In this document: piece after piece, positions 8,115 through 15,808 of the stretch
How positions within the stretch are numbered: the stretch's first letter is position 1
How the letters are laid out: each line of letters starts with the position of its first letter
Assembly: GCA_023485645.1 (NCBI GenBank)
Contig: JAMCZM010000007.1
Span: 1-26,535 of the forward strand
Source: Candidatus Martarchaeota archaeon
GTDB lineage: Archaea; Micrarchaeota; Micrarchaeia; Micrarchaeales; Micrarchaeaceae
Length of the DNA stretch: 26,535 bases
Direction of reading: 5' to 3'
The notes under the pieces: model-generated
Databases searched by the model: none
What the model was told of the DNA's origin: nothing
The model's input: only the letters and a program-made list of their open reading frames with translations
Translations under genes and position numbers: made by a program

Positions 8115-8123
8115 ATATTTTAA
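8115..8123 (+). promoter_or_regulatory. TATA-like box for the TPR gene
   Basis: TATTTTAAT lies about 20-25 nt ahead of the GTG at 8140, suited to a leaderless transcript. It lies in the divergent gap between carbamate kinase and the TPR gene. Confidence 0.4.
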
Positions 8124-8139
8124 TATCAATATTATTTAC

Positions 8140-8658
8140 GTGAAAATCCAATATAAAAATAACAAATTAGACGCGCGTGCACTGCTAAGAAAGCTGGATA
8201 ATATTAATATAGAGGATTATGAATTATTGCACAAGGCTGGAATACAGATGATTAAGGATTTTCTTTATGAAGATGCAATAGAGTTATATACAAAATTAAT
8301 AGATTTTAATGCAAAGGATAAACGCCTTTATTATTATATAAGCATCGCTTTTGCTTCAACAAACAATATGAATAGCGCAATTAAAGCTTTAGATAATGCA
8401 ATAGAGATTGATAGTGGATTTAAAGAGGCATATCTTTATAGGGGTATACTGCATGCGGTTTGTGGAAAGCTAAATTGCGCTGCAGATGATTTTGAAAATG
8501 CTAGGGGATATGAAAAATTATCAGATCTTATAGTTTTATTAAACTATAATAAAGAACTTGGAAATGGAAGAAAAAAAGATGCTCAAGTAATTGCAGATGC
8601 GTTCTTATCAAAACAGGATGAATTCTCTTTAGATATGGAATTATCGCACATTATTTAA
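8140..8658 (+). CDS. TPR-repeat protein
   Basis: A 172-residue all-helical protein with tetratricopeptide-type repeats. Helix pairs at about 39-70 (LLHKAGIQMIKDFLYEDAIE) and about 71-105 (LYYYISIAFASTNNMNSAIK) are followed by EAYLYRGILHAVCGKLNCAADDFENA, each showing the A/G-x3-Y and A-x3-[YF] spacing of TPRs. Such proteins are scaffolds for protein-protein contacts; the partner is unknown. The start is GTG, the first in-frame possibility after the TATA-like box. The gene is followed after 18 nt by the THUMP-FtsJ methyltransferase, so the two may form an operon. Confidence 0.75.
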   Translation: MKIQYKNNKLDARALLRKLDNINIEDYELLHKAGIQMIKDFLYEDAIELYTKLIDFNAKDKRLYYYISIAFASTNNMNSAIKALDNAIEIDSGFKEAYLYRGILHAVCGKLNCAADDFENARGYEKLSDLIVLLNYNKELGNGRKKDAQVIADAFLSKQDEFSLDMELSHII

Positions 8659-8676
8659 ACATAAGCGCGTGTTTTG

Positions 8677-9603
8677 ATGGACTACATATTAATAGGGGGC
8701 AAAAGCCTAACAAAGCAGATGATAAAAGAACATAGCGATGGAAATATACTTGCAGATGGTATAATACGCGTTAACAACCTATCTGATACAAAAGATATTT
8801 TTTCACATGAAGTGTATAAAATAGATGTTGAATCTAATATAGACTATCTTTCTATTACGAATGCAATTAAAAAAATAATAGATAGTAGCTGCTTATTTAA
8901 AATAAAGTGTTTTATTCACGGTAGCAATAGTTTTAATAAAAACAGCATTGGGTATAATAGTAGAGATATTGAAGTAAACGCAGGCAAGATCTTAGAGAAT
9001 GCGGGTTTTAAAGTGAACCTTGAAAACCCCTCCGTTACGATTATAGTAAATGTGATTAATAATAAAAGTTATATAACTAAAATATCTGGAAATTACTTAG
9101 TACATGAAAAAAATTATATAAATAGAGCGGGATTTAAACTAATTGAAGCATTTGATTATTTTAAAATAGACGTAGAAGGGCTCCATATTAAAAAGGCCTT
9201 AGATATAGGAGCAGCACCTGGAGGCTTTAGTTATGAAATGGCAAAAAAAGGTATATTTGTTGATGCAATTGATCCTGGATTATTAGATAGCAAACTAATT
9301 GATGTGCACATAAATCATATAAAAAAAAGAATAGAGGATTTTTCCACAAATACTATATATGACATTATAACAAATGACATGAACGTATTCCCATTAGAAT
9401 CTGCAAAAATTATACTTAAATTAAAAGAAAACCTAAGAACTAGGGGAATTGTAATAATGACTATAAAGTGCATAAACAAAAAAAGTTATTCTTATTATAT
9501 GAAACAGGCACTAATGGAACTAAAAGATTCATTTGAAGGCTTTGAGTTCAAGCATCTTCCTCACAATAGAGCTGAACTTACAATGTTATGTATAAAAAAA
9601 TAA
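8677..9603 (+). CDS. THUMP-FtsJ RNA 2'-O-ribose methyltransferase
   Basis: A 308-residue RNA methyltransferase with an N-terminal THUMP-type RNA-binding part (about 45-135; note SRDIEVNAGKILENAG and VTIIVNV) and a C-terminal FtsJ/RrmJ catalytic domain. The SAM site is ALDIGAAPGGFS. The K-D-K-E catalytic tetrad of 2'-O methylases is visible: K154 in RAGFKLIEA, D234 in ITNDMNV, K264 in MTIKCIN and E300 in RAELTML. The domain order resembles bacterial RlmM (23S rRNA C2498) and the archaeal COG1818-linked proteins. The target is rRNA or tRNA, not decidable here. The ATG at 8677 is preferred to the adjoining TTG at 8674. It converges on aspS with 1 nt between stops. Confidence 0.88.
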   Translation: MDYILIGGKSLTKQMIKEHSDGNILADGIIRVNNLSDTKDIFSHEVYKIDVESNIDYLSITNAIKKIIDSSCLFKIKCFIHGSNSFNKNSIGYNSRDIEVNAGKILENAGFKVNLENPSVTIIVNVINNKSYITKISGNYLVHEKNYINRAGFKLIEAFDYFKIDVEGLHIKKALDIGAAPGGFSYEMAKKGIFVDAIDPGLLDSKLIDVHINHIKKRIEDFSTNTIYDIITNDMNVFPLESAKIILKLKENLRTRGIVIMTIKCINKKSYSYYMKQALMELKDSFEGFEFKHLPHNRAELTMLCIKK

Positions 9604-9604
9604 T

Positions 9605-10885
9605 TTATGGAAATAGCGTTTTTGGATCCCTTGGTATAAATGTTGATTCTCTAACATTCTTTAGGTCCAAAAGTTGCATTATCATCCTTGATAATCCAAA
9701 TCCGAATCCCCCATGTGAAGGTGCACCATATTTGAAAAAATTCAAATAAAATTCTATGTTATGTAAATGCAATCCTTTCGCCTTTGCCTGCTCAACTAAT
9801 TTATCATATCTATGTTCACGTTGGGCAAGTGTTGTTATCTCCAATCCATTGTATATAAGATCCGCACTATAAGTAGTATTTGGATTATTTTCTGGTTTCA
9901 TATGGTAGAATGGGCGTACGCTCTCTGGAAATTCGGTTAAAAATACAAACTCACTCTTTAATTTCTCTTTTACGTATTTTCCCAACTCTTTTTCACCATC
10001 AGAATTAAGATCAGAGGTCCTGTCTAATTTTGCACCACTTGCGCCCTCAACTATATCATAAGCTTCAGTCATTGTTATCTGTGGGAATGGTATTTTTGGT
10101 ACTACAACTTCCGTCCCAAAGTTCTCCATTATCTCTTTACCATATTGACTTTTAATTTTTTTAATTATATAAACAAGCCAATCCTGCTCAAATGAAATAA
10201 TATCCTCAAATGAATTTATATACCCTATTTCAACATCAAGAGATGTAAATTCCGTTGAATGCCTATAAGTAAATGACTGCTCTGCCCTGAATACGGGCCC
10301 TATCTCAAAAACCCTATTAAAACCTGAACAGATAGCCATTTGTTTATAGAACTGTGGGGATTGTGCTAAAAATGCCTCTCTTCCAAAATAGGGAAGTGAA
10401 AATACCTCTGCGCCGCTCTCAGATGGCGCGCCAATTAATTTTGGGGAATGTATTTCTATGAATCCATTTTCTATAAAATACTCACGTGCATAACGCTCAA
10501 ATGCGGTCTGCACTTTAAATATCATGCGATGCTTATCACTTCTTAGATCAAGAAAGCGCCATTCGAATCTAGTATCTACCTCCGCAGGTGTTTTGCCTGA
10601 AGGCTCAAGGGGCAATGGGCTTGATGCAATGCTATATATCTTTATTGAACTGGGATGTATCTCAGTACCACTATTATCCTTACCTGGAATAAATTTTTCT
10701 TCGCCTACGACTCTAATAGACGATTGCCTTGTTAATTTATCGAATTCTGCCAAAAGCAATTGGTCTATTTTCTTTTTATTTATTGTTACTTGCTTATACC
10801 CATTTGTTGTATATACCTTAATGAAGCGTATTCCCCCTAAATCACGTATTTCCTCAACAAAGCCTTCTATAGATACCTCCGCCAA
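9605..10885 (-). CDS. aspS: Aspartyl-tRNA synthetase (archaeal/eukaryal type)
   Basis: A class IIb synthetase of about 426 residues, with an N-terminal OB-fold anticodon-binding domain (VSIEGFVEEIRDLGGIRFIK) and a catalytic domain. Motif 2 is FRAEQSFTYRHSTEF and motif 3 is GGFGFGLSRMIMQLL; the aspartate pocket QSPQFYKQM is intact. It charges tRNA-Asp, and possibly tRNA-Asn too if non-discriminating, which would require a GatCAB amidotransferase elsewhere. The length fits archaeal AspRS and lacks the bacterial GAD insertion. An open frame extends to a GTG at 10936 with a hydrophobic 17-residue extension unlike the family. I therefore prefer the TTG at 10885, which follows a GGTGTT Shine-Dalgarno at about 7 nt. 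It is divergent from the NAC gene. Confidence 0.93.
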   Translation of the reverse strand: MAEVSIEGFVEEIRDLGGIRFIKVYTTNGYKQVTINKKKIDQLLLAEFDKLTRQSSIRVVGEEKFIPGKDNSGTEIHPSSIKIYSIASSPLPLEPSGKTPAEVDTRFEWRFLDLRSDKHRMIFKVQTAFERYAREYFIENGFIEIHSPKLIGAPSESGAEVFSLPYFGREAFLAQSPQFYKQMAICSGFNRVFEIGPVFRAEQSFTYRHSTEFTSLDVEIGYINSFEDIISFEQDWLVYIIKKIKSQYGKEIMENFGTEVVVPKIPFPQITMTEAYDIVEGASGAKLDRTSDLNSDGEKELGKYVKEKLKSEFVFLTEFPESVRPFYHMKPENNPNTTYSADLIYNGLEITTLAQREHRYDKLVEQAKAKGLHLHNIEFYLNFFKYGAPSHGGFGFGLSRMIMQLLDLKNVRESTFIPRDPKTLFP

Positions 10886-11002
10886 ATAAACACCTTTAAT
10901 AAGACAATACAATTCTATTGGAAATATTAATAACACTATTCTATTGGATGTTTTTTTAAATTATTGATTAAGTATAAATTATTGATTGTATAATTATACT
11001 CT

Positions 11003-11008
11003 GTGATT
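11003..11008 (+). promoter_or_regulatory. Shine-Dalgarno of the NAC gene
   Basis: GTGATT matches the archaeal anti-Shine-Dalgarno (GGTGAT type) and ends 2 nt before the first ATG (11011) and 5 nt before a second ATG (11014), so either ATG may be used. Confidence 0.5.
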
Positions 11009-11010
11009 AT

Positions 11011-11352
11011 ATGATGCCAAATATGGACCCACGAGCATTAAAGAGTATGATGGCTAGAATGGGTATAAAGTCAACAGACATTAAGGCCGATAGGGTTATA
11101 ATAGAATCTGGACTTTCAAATATTGTTATTGAGAATCCAAACATAACAAAAATAGAGGCACAAGGAACTATTAGTTTTCAAATAAGTGGAGATATTTCAG
11201 AAGAAAAAAAGAGTATTGAAGCACAAATTAGCAACGAAGATATTGAAATGGTTATGCAAAAAACTGGAGTAAAAGATAGAGAACGTGTCGAATTAGCATT
11301 AGAAGAATCTGGAGGAGATATCGCTGAGGCGATAATAAAGCTCACTGAATAA
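11011..11352 (+). CDS. nac: Archaeal nascent polypeptide-associated complex protein (alpha NAC)
   Basis: A 113-residue archaeal NAC homologue. It opens with MDPRALKSMMARMGI and has the NAC beta-barrel (about 20-75; ADRVIIESGLSNIVIENPNITKI) and a C-terminal UBA domain (about 80-113; RVELALEESGGDIAEAIIKLTE). It forms a homodimer that binds ribosomes at the exit tunnel and shields nascent chains. The length is normal. Its 3' end overlaps the convergent DUF424 gene by 11 bp. The initiation region is ATGATG behind GTGATT. Confidence 0.96.
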   Translation: MMPNMDPRALKSMMARMGIKSTDIKADRVIIESGLSNIVIENPNITKIEAQGTISFQISGDISEEKKSIEAQISNEDIEMVMQKTGVKDRERVELALEESGGDIAEAIIKLTE

Positions 11353-11668
11353 TTTTATATGCATGTGCATACATGAGTCCAGATTTAAGTCTTTTAACTC
11401 CGCTCTTTTTTATTATTTTTGAATCAATCGCGGCTGAGACCGATTCCTCACCAACAATATTCGCAGAGTATATATCTTGGAGTGATATCTTTTTTTGAAG
11501 CTCATTTGTACTAATCAAATCCCCCATATAAAAATCTGCATAATTTTTTAGATCTATAAATATATCTCCCTCCTCTATAATGCTACCTATCAGGGATTTA
11601 TCACATAGCGCAAGCAATTTGCCATTCTCAGTATCGTGCAATTTTATATATATCATACATTCATCCAT
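11342..11668 (-). CDS. DUF424-family archaeal protein
   Basis: A 108-residue member of the archaeal DUF424 family, recognised by the MIYIKLHDTENGKLLALCDKSLIG start, an EEGDIFIDL strand, and the ISLQDIYSANIVGEESVSAAI segment. Small DUF424 proteins are widespread in archaea, and I know of no established function. The ATG at 11668 overlaps the end of the upstream glycosyltransferase gene by 8 nt (within ATGGATGA). A second ATG at 11656, behind GGATGA, aligns better with the usual family start and would give 104 residues. Either way, translational coupling to the glycosyltransferase is likely. Its 3' end runs 11 bp into the convergent NAC gene. Confidence 0.8.
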   Translation of the reverse strand: MDECMIYIKLHDTENGKLLALCDKSLIGSIIEEGDIFIDLKNYADFYMGDLISTNELQKKISLQDIYSANIVGEESVSAAIDSKIIKKSGVKRLKSGLMYAHAYKIIQ

Positions 11669-13229
11669 ATTTGTAAAATAATATAGTAGTCACCATATAC
11701 AACGTTGCATACCACATAAGCCATATACCACCAAATATATTTTTATTGTATGCGGCAACTATGCCTAAAAGAACTAATCCTATTGATATAGATAATTCTA
11801 TTTTAGTGTTGGATATCGCAAATAATATATTATTTCTATTTACTTTCTTTTGCCTATTCCACTTGCTTGCAGGACTGCTATTTAATATTGCCGCAACTGC
11901 CGCCTTCGTCCTAATTATGGCCAAACTGAAATTGAGCAAGAATATCATTATACCCTTCTTTATTGAATTAAAGTAAATTTTTGTTATTATTATAGGAGCA
12001 ACCAAAGATAAAATAAATGCTATGCTACCAAAAACCTCCAAATCAAGACCTATATAAGATGGGCTAAAAAATTGGGCCGATGTTAGGCTAATAAAATGTA
12101 TTGGAGAGAAAACAATTAATACCGAAACAAGAGTAAATAGCACAAGTATAACAGAAATATAATTTAGTCCAAATCCGTGTGTTATGTAATCCATGTGTGA
12201 AAAAAATGAAAGACGCTTCTTCTCTTTATTTTTGTAAAAGAATCCAAGAAACTGCGTGTCGCCATAATTATAACGCCATTGCTGCCTTGCAAGCTCTGTA
12301 AATGACCGCACCGGTTTACCCCGTGCGTACACCTTTGGGATATAGATGCTTTTATATCCTTCAACATCTGATAGAAAGCTAAAAAATGTATCCTCAATCA
12401 CATATTCTGGAAAACCTCCATTCCTATCTATAACGCTCTTTCTTATAAGACCGCAAGATCCGGCAAATATTGCAGTATTATTTAACGCACGGGATGGCTG
12501 TATAAAATTAAAGAAGAATTTATCAAATAATGATACGGACTGCCCAAAGAGCGTTTTGCTGTTAAAATATGTTTTTTCAGTCTGTATGTATGCAAGCTTC
12601 TCATCACTAAAATATGGCACTAGATCATTTAAGAAATTAAGATCTGTGATATATTCATCATAATCAAATATTGCTATAAGCTCGTCCTTGCAATGCTTCA
12701 ATGCGTTATTTAGAGTGCCAGCCTTGAATCCTTTCCTCTCAGTCCTATGCACATATATTATACCATTCTTTTTGCAGAAAGAACCTAAAGCTGAATATAT
12801 ACTTTTGTCCGTTGAATTATCTGAAAGATATATCTTAAGCTTATCCTTGTTATATTTTAATTCCTTTAATCTTAATAGATTCTTTTCTACAATGTTTGGA
12901 TCCTCATTATAGACAGGCATTATTATACCTACAGTTGGCAGCACCTTTGGCATCTTTGCCTTAGAGCGTATTTTATCTAAATGTTCATTATAAAAATAAG
13001 ACCTATAGTAAGATGTAGATGCAAATATATTGAATACACCCGCAACAATTGCGAGTATTGTAAATGCCACAGACAGAATATACATGTATAGGGTATTTGA
13101 TATGTATATTAGATACATTGAAAACCCTATTCCCGCAATGGCTAACACTAGGAATAATATCACTGTAAATATCCTTATACTAAATATTTTCTCTGGATTC
13201 TTTATCATTAATATGCACTTTACACGCAT
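11661..13229 (-). CDS. Membrane glycosyltransferase family 2 (cellulose synthase-like)
   Basis: A processive-type GT2 enzyme of 522 residues. Two N-terminal membrane segments (about 14-42, 48-72) are followed by the catalytic domain: GIIMPVYNED (101-110), D137 in YLSDNS, the DxD-type D189-Y-D191, the E279-D280 pair (VIEDTFF), and Q316...R319 (QQWRY, with tyrosine where QxxRW has tryptophan). Four to five hydrophobic segments follow (about 355-522). It uses a UDP-sugar at the inner membrane face to build or export a glycan, or to make a membrane glycolipid; the acceptor is unknown. No PilZ domain is present. It is probably co-transcribed with the DUF424 gene. A second ATG lies 7 codons downstream. 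Confidence 0.9.
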   Translation of the reverse strand: MRVKCILMIKNPEKIFSIRIFTVILFLVLAIAGIGFSMYLIYISNTLYMYILSVAFTILAIVAGVFNIFASTSYYRSYFYNEHLDKIRSKAKMPKVLPTVGIIMPVYNEDPNIVEKNLLRLKELKYNKDKLKIYLSDNSTDKSIYSALGSFCKKNGIIYVHRTERKGFKAGTLNNALKHCKDELIAIFDYDEYITDLNFLNDLVPYFSDEKLAYIQTEKTYFNSKTLFGQSVSLFDKFFFNFIQPSRALNNTAIFAGSCGLIRKSVIDRNGGFPEYVIEDTFFSFLSDVEGYKSIYIPKVYARGKPVRSFTELARQQWRYNYGDTQFLGFFYKNKEKKRLSFFSHMDYITHGFGLNYISVILVLFTLVSVLIVFSPIHFISLTSAQFFSPSYIGLDLEVFGSIAFILSLVAPIIITKIYFNSIKKGIMIFLLNFSLAIIRTKAAVAAILNSSPASKWNRQKKVNRNNILFAISNTKIELSISIGLVLLGIVAAYNKNIFGGIWLMWYATLYMVTTILFYKYG

Positions 13230-13390
13230 AATTTAATTAATAGTAATGCCTGCACTATTATTAATAGAATTGGTATGCGAATAAATTTAAAGCTGTATTA
13301 TTATAGCTTTTAATTAAACAATACTTATTAAAACCTTAAAGAAAGGGTTATAGATTTAATACCATCTAATGTATACATTGTTTAATACCT

Positions 13391-13513
13391 GCCAGGGTGG
13401 CAGAATCCGGTAACGCGCCGGTCTCGAGATTTGCATTTCGAGAGCTGATTAGTGATGCAAACAAGGCAACCGGTTTCCGCAAGGAAGTTAGGGTTCAAAT
13501 CCCTACCCTGGCG
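13391..13513 (+). tRNA. tRNA-Ser(CGA), intron-containing
   Basis: A type II tRNA. Acceptor GCCAGGG (13391-13397) pairs perfectly with CCCTGGC (13506-13512). The T-arm is TAGGG-TTCAAAT-CCCTA (13489-13505), and the variable arm is TTCC-GCAA-GGAA. The anticodon stem is CCGGT (13418-13422) with ACCGG (13469-13473). With U33 at 13424 the anticodon is CGA (13425-13427), reading UCG. Discriminator G73 (13513) fits archaeal tRNA-Ser, not Leu (A73). CCA is not encoded. An intron of 39 nt sits between 37 and 38. The D-stem has an A12/C23 mismatch and looks Leu-like (TGGCAGAAT...), which is the only reason for some doubt on identity. The mature length is 84 nt. TATA-like TTTAATA lies at about 13355-13361. 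Confidence 0.92.
13429..13467 (+). other. tRNA intron with bulge-helix-bulge
   Basis: The inner helix TTTGCAT (13430-13436) pairs with ATGCAAA (13455-13461). Between it and the anticodon stem lie exactly 7 nt on each strand, as required for a 4-bp central helix plus two 3-nt bulges. Central helix CTCG/CAAG has three pairs and a C-A mismatch at position 34. Bulges AG^A and GC^A place the cuts at 13428/13429 and 13467/13468, the canonical 37/38 site for the archaeal splicing endonuclease. Confidence 0.82.
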
Positions 13514-13602
13514 TATGTAGTTTATAATTGACTATTAATAATATTGATAAAATATTACCCATATCTATCAAAAATATCTTAAGCTAATTTTATAACTATT
13601 AT

Positions 13603-14562
13603 TTATAATTTAAACGCTGCTGCAACAAGTAATGGAAATATGATAGTTGCCTCCCCCCATACCTTTACATTATTTTTATCTAACACTGCTTTACCCCAGC
13701 TCTTTGCTTCCTCAGTATTCGCACCGGCATTACTACCCTCATGCTCAAAACCTGTATTTATATAAACAGTATAATCGGCACCATCACGAAGCATAAGAGC
13801 ATTCATTATATGATGCTTTGGGACAGATCCTCCAATTAGTATTGCTCCCGTACTTTCAGCATTTAATACAGTATCATATAGAAGCTCAACTTCTTTTGAT
13901 AAATCTATATTAAAATCATTGTGCTCTTTTTTAAAGAAGTATATATGATCGCCTATCGCGCCGTCCGCTAACGGTATACATATTAGAGGTATATCATTTT
14001 TATATGCCCAATAAGTAAAGCTATCCTCGTAATTTTTAATGCCTTCCATAGATGCCCCAAGCTCCTTTACAAATAGAACGCTATCTAGGCCCTTTTCATA
14101 TCTCTTATTGGTATATAAGGAATTAAGGAATTTCTTCATAAACCCCTCAAACCATATATAGCGCTCATTTGGAACAAATATATTTCCTGACCTATTTACC
14201 CCATTTTTTCTAAGATATGCGCCATCCGCATCAAATGAACCATGTAAAAATGGACCGTGAGTTTTTATTATATCCTCCTCGATCCCACCAGTTGTAGTTA
14301 CAATAAAATGAACAAGCTTATTTTTAACCAGATAGGTAATTATATCCCTCAGACCACTAGTTGTTATATTTGAGGTGAATCCCAAAAAAATTGTAGATTT
14401 TGATTTGCGCATCTCTTTAGTGAGCTTTATAGCTTTATTTAGATTTGTTGCTTGGAAACCCGTTTCTCCATAAGCATCAAAAAATGCTTTGATATTGAAT
14501 GGACCATTAAAATCATATCCTTTTACTACACCATAGCCTATCTCTTTACTACGTTTAAACAA
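13603..14562 (-). CDS. dys: Deoxyhypusine synthase
   Basis: A 319-residue enzyme that transfers the aminobutyl group of spermidine to a lysine of archaeal aIF5A, the first step of hypusine formation. Signatures include FLGFTSNITTSG, VTTTGGIEEDIIK, the GSVPKHHIMNA segment, HEGSNAGANTEEAKSWGK with the intermediate-forming lysine K291, and VKVWGEATIIFPLLVA at the C-terminus. The homotetrameric enzyme is cytoplasmic. No ATG is available: the only conventional start is the TTG at 14562, although the frame stays open for nine more codons (ending at an in-frame TAA), so a start at a rarer codon such as ATA is possible. It is divergent from the SDR gene. Confidence 0.96.
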   Translation of the reverse strand: MFKRSKEIGYGVVKGYDFNGPFNIKAFFDAYGETGFQATNLNKAIKLTKEMRKSKSTIFLGFTSNITTSGLRDIITYLVKNKLVHFIVTTTGGIEEDIIKTHGPFLHGSFDADGAYLRKNGVNRSGNIFVPNERYIWFEGFMKKFLNSLYTNKRYEKGLDSVLFVKELGASMEGIKNYEDSFTYWAYKNDIPLICIPLADGAIGDHIYFFKKEHNDFNIDLSKEVELLYDTVLNAESTGAILIGGSVPKHHIMNALMLRDGADYTVYINTGFEHEGSNAGANTEEAKSWGKAVLDKNNVKVWGEATIIFPLLVAAAFKL

Positions 14563-14635
14563 TGCTTTTTTTGGATCTATCTTGCTTATTTAATCACTTT
14601 AATATATTTTTAACTTCATTAACATATTGATTAAC

Positions 14636-15382
14636 ATGAAAATTAATAATAATGTTATATTAATAACCGGTGGGGCAACAGGGATAGGATTTGCACTTGC
14701 ACGCGCTATGTGTGAAAATAATAGAGTAATTATATGTGGAAGACGCGAGAATAAATTAATTGAGGCAAAAAAAAGTCTGCCTAAAATCAACATTAAAAAA
14801 TGCGATATAACCTCAAAAACGGAAAGAAAAGAGCTTCTAGATTATATATTAAATAATTTTGGAGGACTTGACATTCTAATAAATAACGCAGGAGTTCAAA
14901 AACCAATAAATTTTGCTCTTGGCAATAATGAATTTATAGATAACGATTTTGAAATCGACATAAATTTCAAAGCACAAATATATATGACGTCAATTTTTAT
15001 GCCGCTACTATTGAAAAGTAACAACCCAAGCATAATAAATGTCTCTTCCGGACTGGCTTTTGTCCCATTATCAAACTTCCCAATTTATTGCGCAACAAAA
15101 GCGGCATTGCATTCTTTCTCTATATCACTAAGACACCAATTGCGCAACACCAATATTAAAGTGTTTGAGATTATGCCACCATATATCTATGATACAGAAT
15201 TAAAAGATGGCAAAATAAATTTAGAAAAACCGCCATTTGGCATGTCTTCTGAAGAATTTGCCAAAATCGTAATTAATAGTTTAACTAATGATAAATATGA
15301 AATTGGCCCCGGAGGCACAAATGATCTTTCAAATGTAATAAAGGAAGATTTTTACAAAAAATTTGACATGATGAATAAATAA
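14636..15382 (+). CDS. Short-chain dehydrogenase/reductase
   Basis: A 248-residue classical SDR. The cofactor motif TGGATGIG is at 11-18, NNAG at 83-86, and the catalytic Ser (S138 in NVSSG), Tyr (Y151) and Lys (K155 in YCATK) are all present. The GRRENKL segment (arginines after beta-2) favours NADP(H). The C-terminal MPPYIYDTELKD part is like the bacterial DltE/YdfG-type oxidoreductases. The substrate is unknown. The start ATG at 14636 is preceded by TTGATTAAC, and TATA-like TTTAATATATTTT lies 25-35 nt upstream. It converges on the small helical protein gene, with stops abutting (15382/15383). Confidence 0.9.
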   Translation: MKINNNVILITGGATGIGFALARAMCENNRVIICGRRENKLIEAKKSLPKINIKKCDITSKTERKELLDYILNNFGGLDILINNAGVQKPINFALGNNEFIDNDFEIDINFKAQIYMTSIFMPLLLKSNNPSIINVSSGLAFVPLSNFPIYCATKAALHSFSISLRHQLRNTNIKVFEIMPPYIYDTELKDGKINLEKPPFGMSSEEFAKIVINSLTNDKYEIGPGGTNDLSNVIKEDFYKKFDMMNK

Positions 15383-15769
15383 TTATTTTCTGGCAATTGA
15401 TTTTATGTCTGAAGAGAGCCTTATTATTTTTTTTAGATCATCGCTATTTAATGTCTTATCCCTACTTTTGACATGCTGTTCTATTGCGTTTAGCATCTCT
15501 ATCCATTCGTCAGATTCCTCTTTTATCAAATTTAAAACAGCCTGATCCTTTGATAGTAACTCAAGCAGCTTTATCAATTTTTTGTTTTCTGCGTCCTCAT
15601 CCCCTTTTAAAAGACGCGCCTTTAAATGATCCCTTATAATATTTATCTCATCCACAGATGCGGTGGACTTATTTATATTTATTACATTTTGTATGCTACT
15701 AGAAAAGGACTGTAAGGACTCATGAAATTTGCTTATTATGTTATTTATTGGGATATTGTTTAAGACCAT
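15383..15769 (-). CDS. Hypothetical small helical protein
   Basis: A 128-residue protein that I do not recognise. It is charged, almost entirely helix-forming and low in aromatic residues. The region of about 40-75 (EINIIRDHLKARLLKGDEDAENKKLIKLLELL) and the C-terminal 110-128 segment have heptad-like leucine/isoleucine spacing. No membrane segment, cysteine pairs or enzymatic motif is seen. The ATG start is clear and the gene lies 39 nt downstream of truD on the same strand, so it may be the last gene of that operon. A structural or adaptor role is possible but unproven. Confidence 0.6.
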   Translation of the reverse strand: MVLNNIPINNIISKFHESLQSFSSSIQNVININKSTASVDEINIIRDHLKARLLKGDEDAENKKLIKLLELLSKDQAVLNLIKEESDEWIEMLNAIEQHVKSRDKTLNSDDLKKIIRLSSDIKSIARK

Positions 15770-15808
15770 ACAAGCACAGTAATATAATTATAAAAAGTTA
15801 TTTAATTA

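Noticed and set aside
12346..12912. Two plus-strand frames inside the glycosyltransferase gene
   Set aside because: Both are antisense to conserved GT2 motifs and encode no known domain.
13391..13513. Identity as tRNA-Leu
   Set aside because: The D-arm resembles Leu tRNAs, but U33 fixes the anticodon as CGA and discriminator G73 fits serine.
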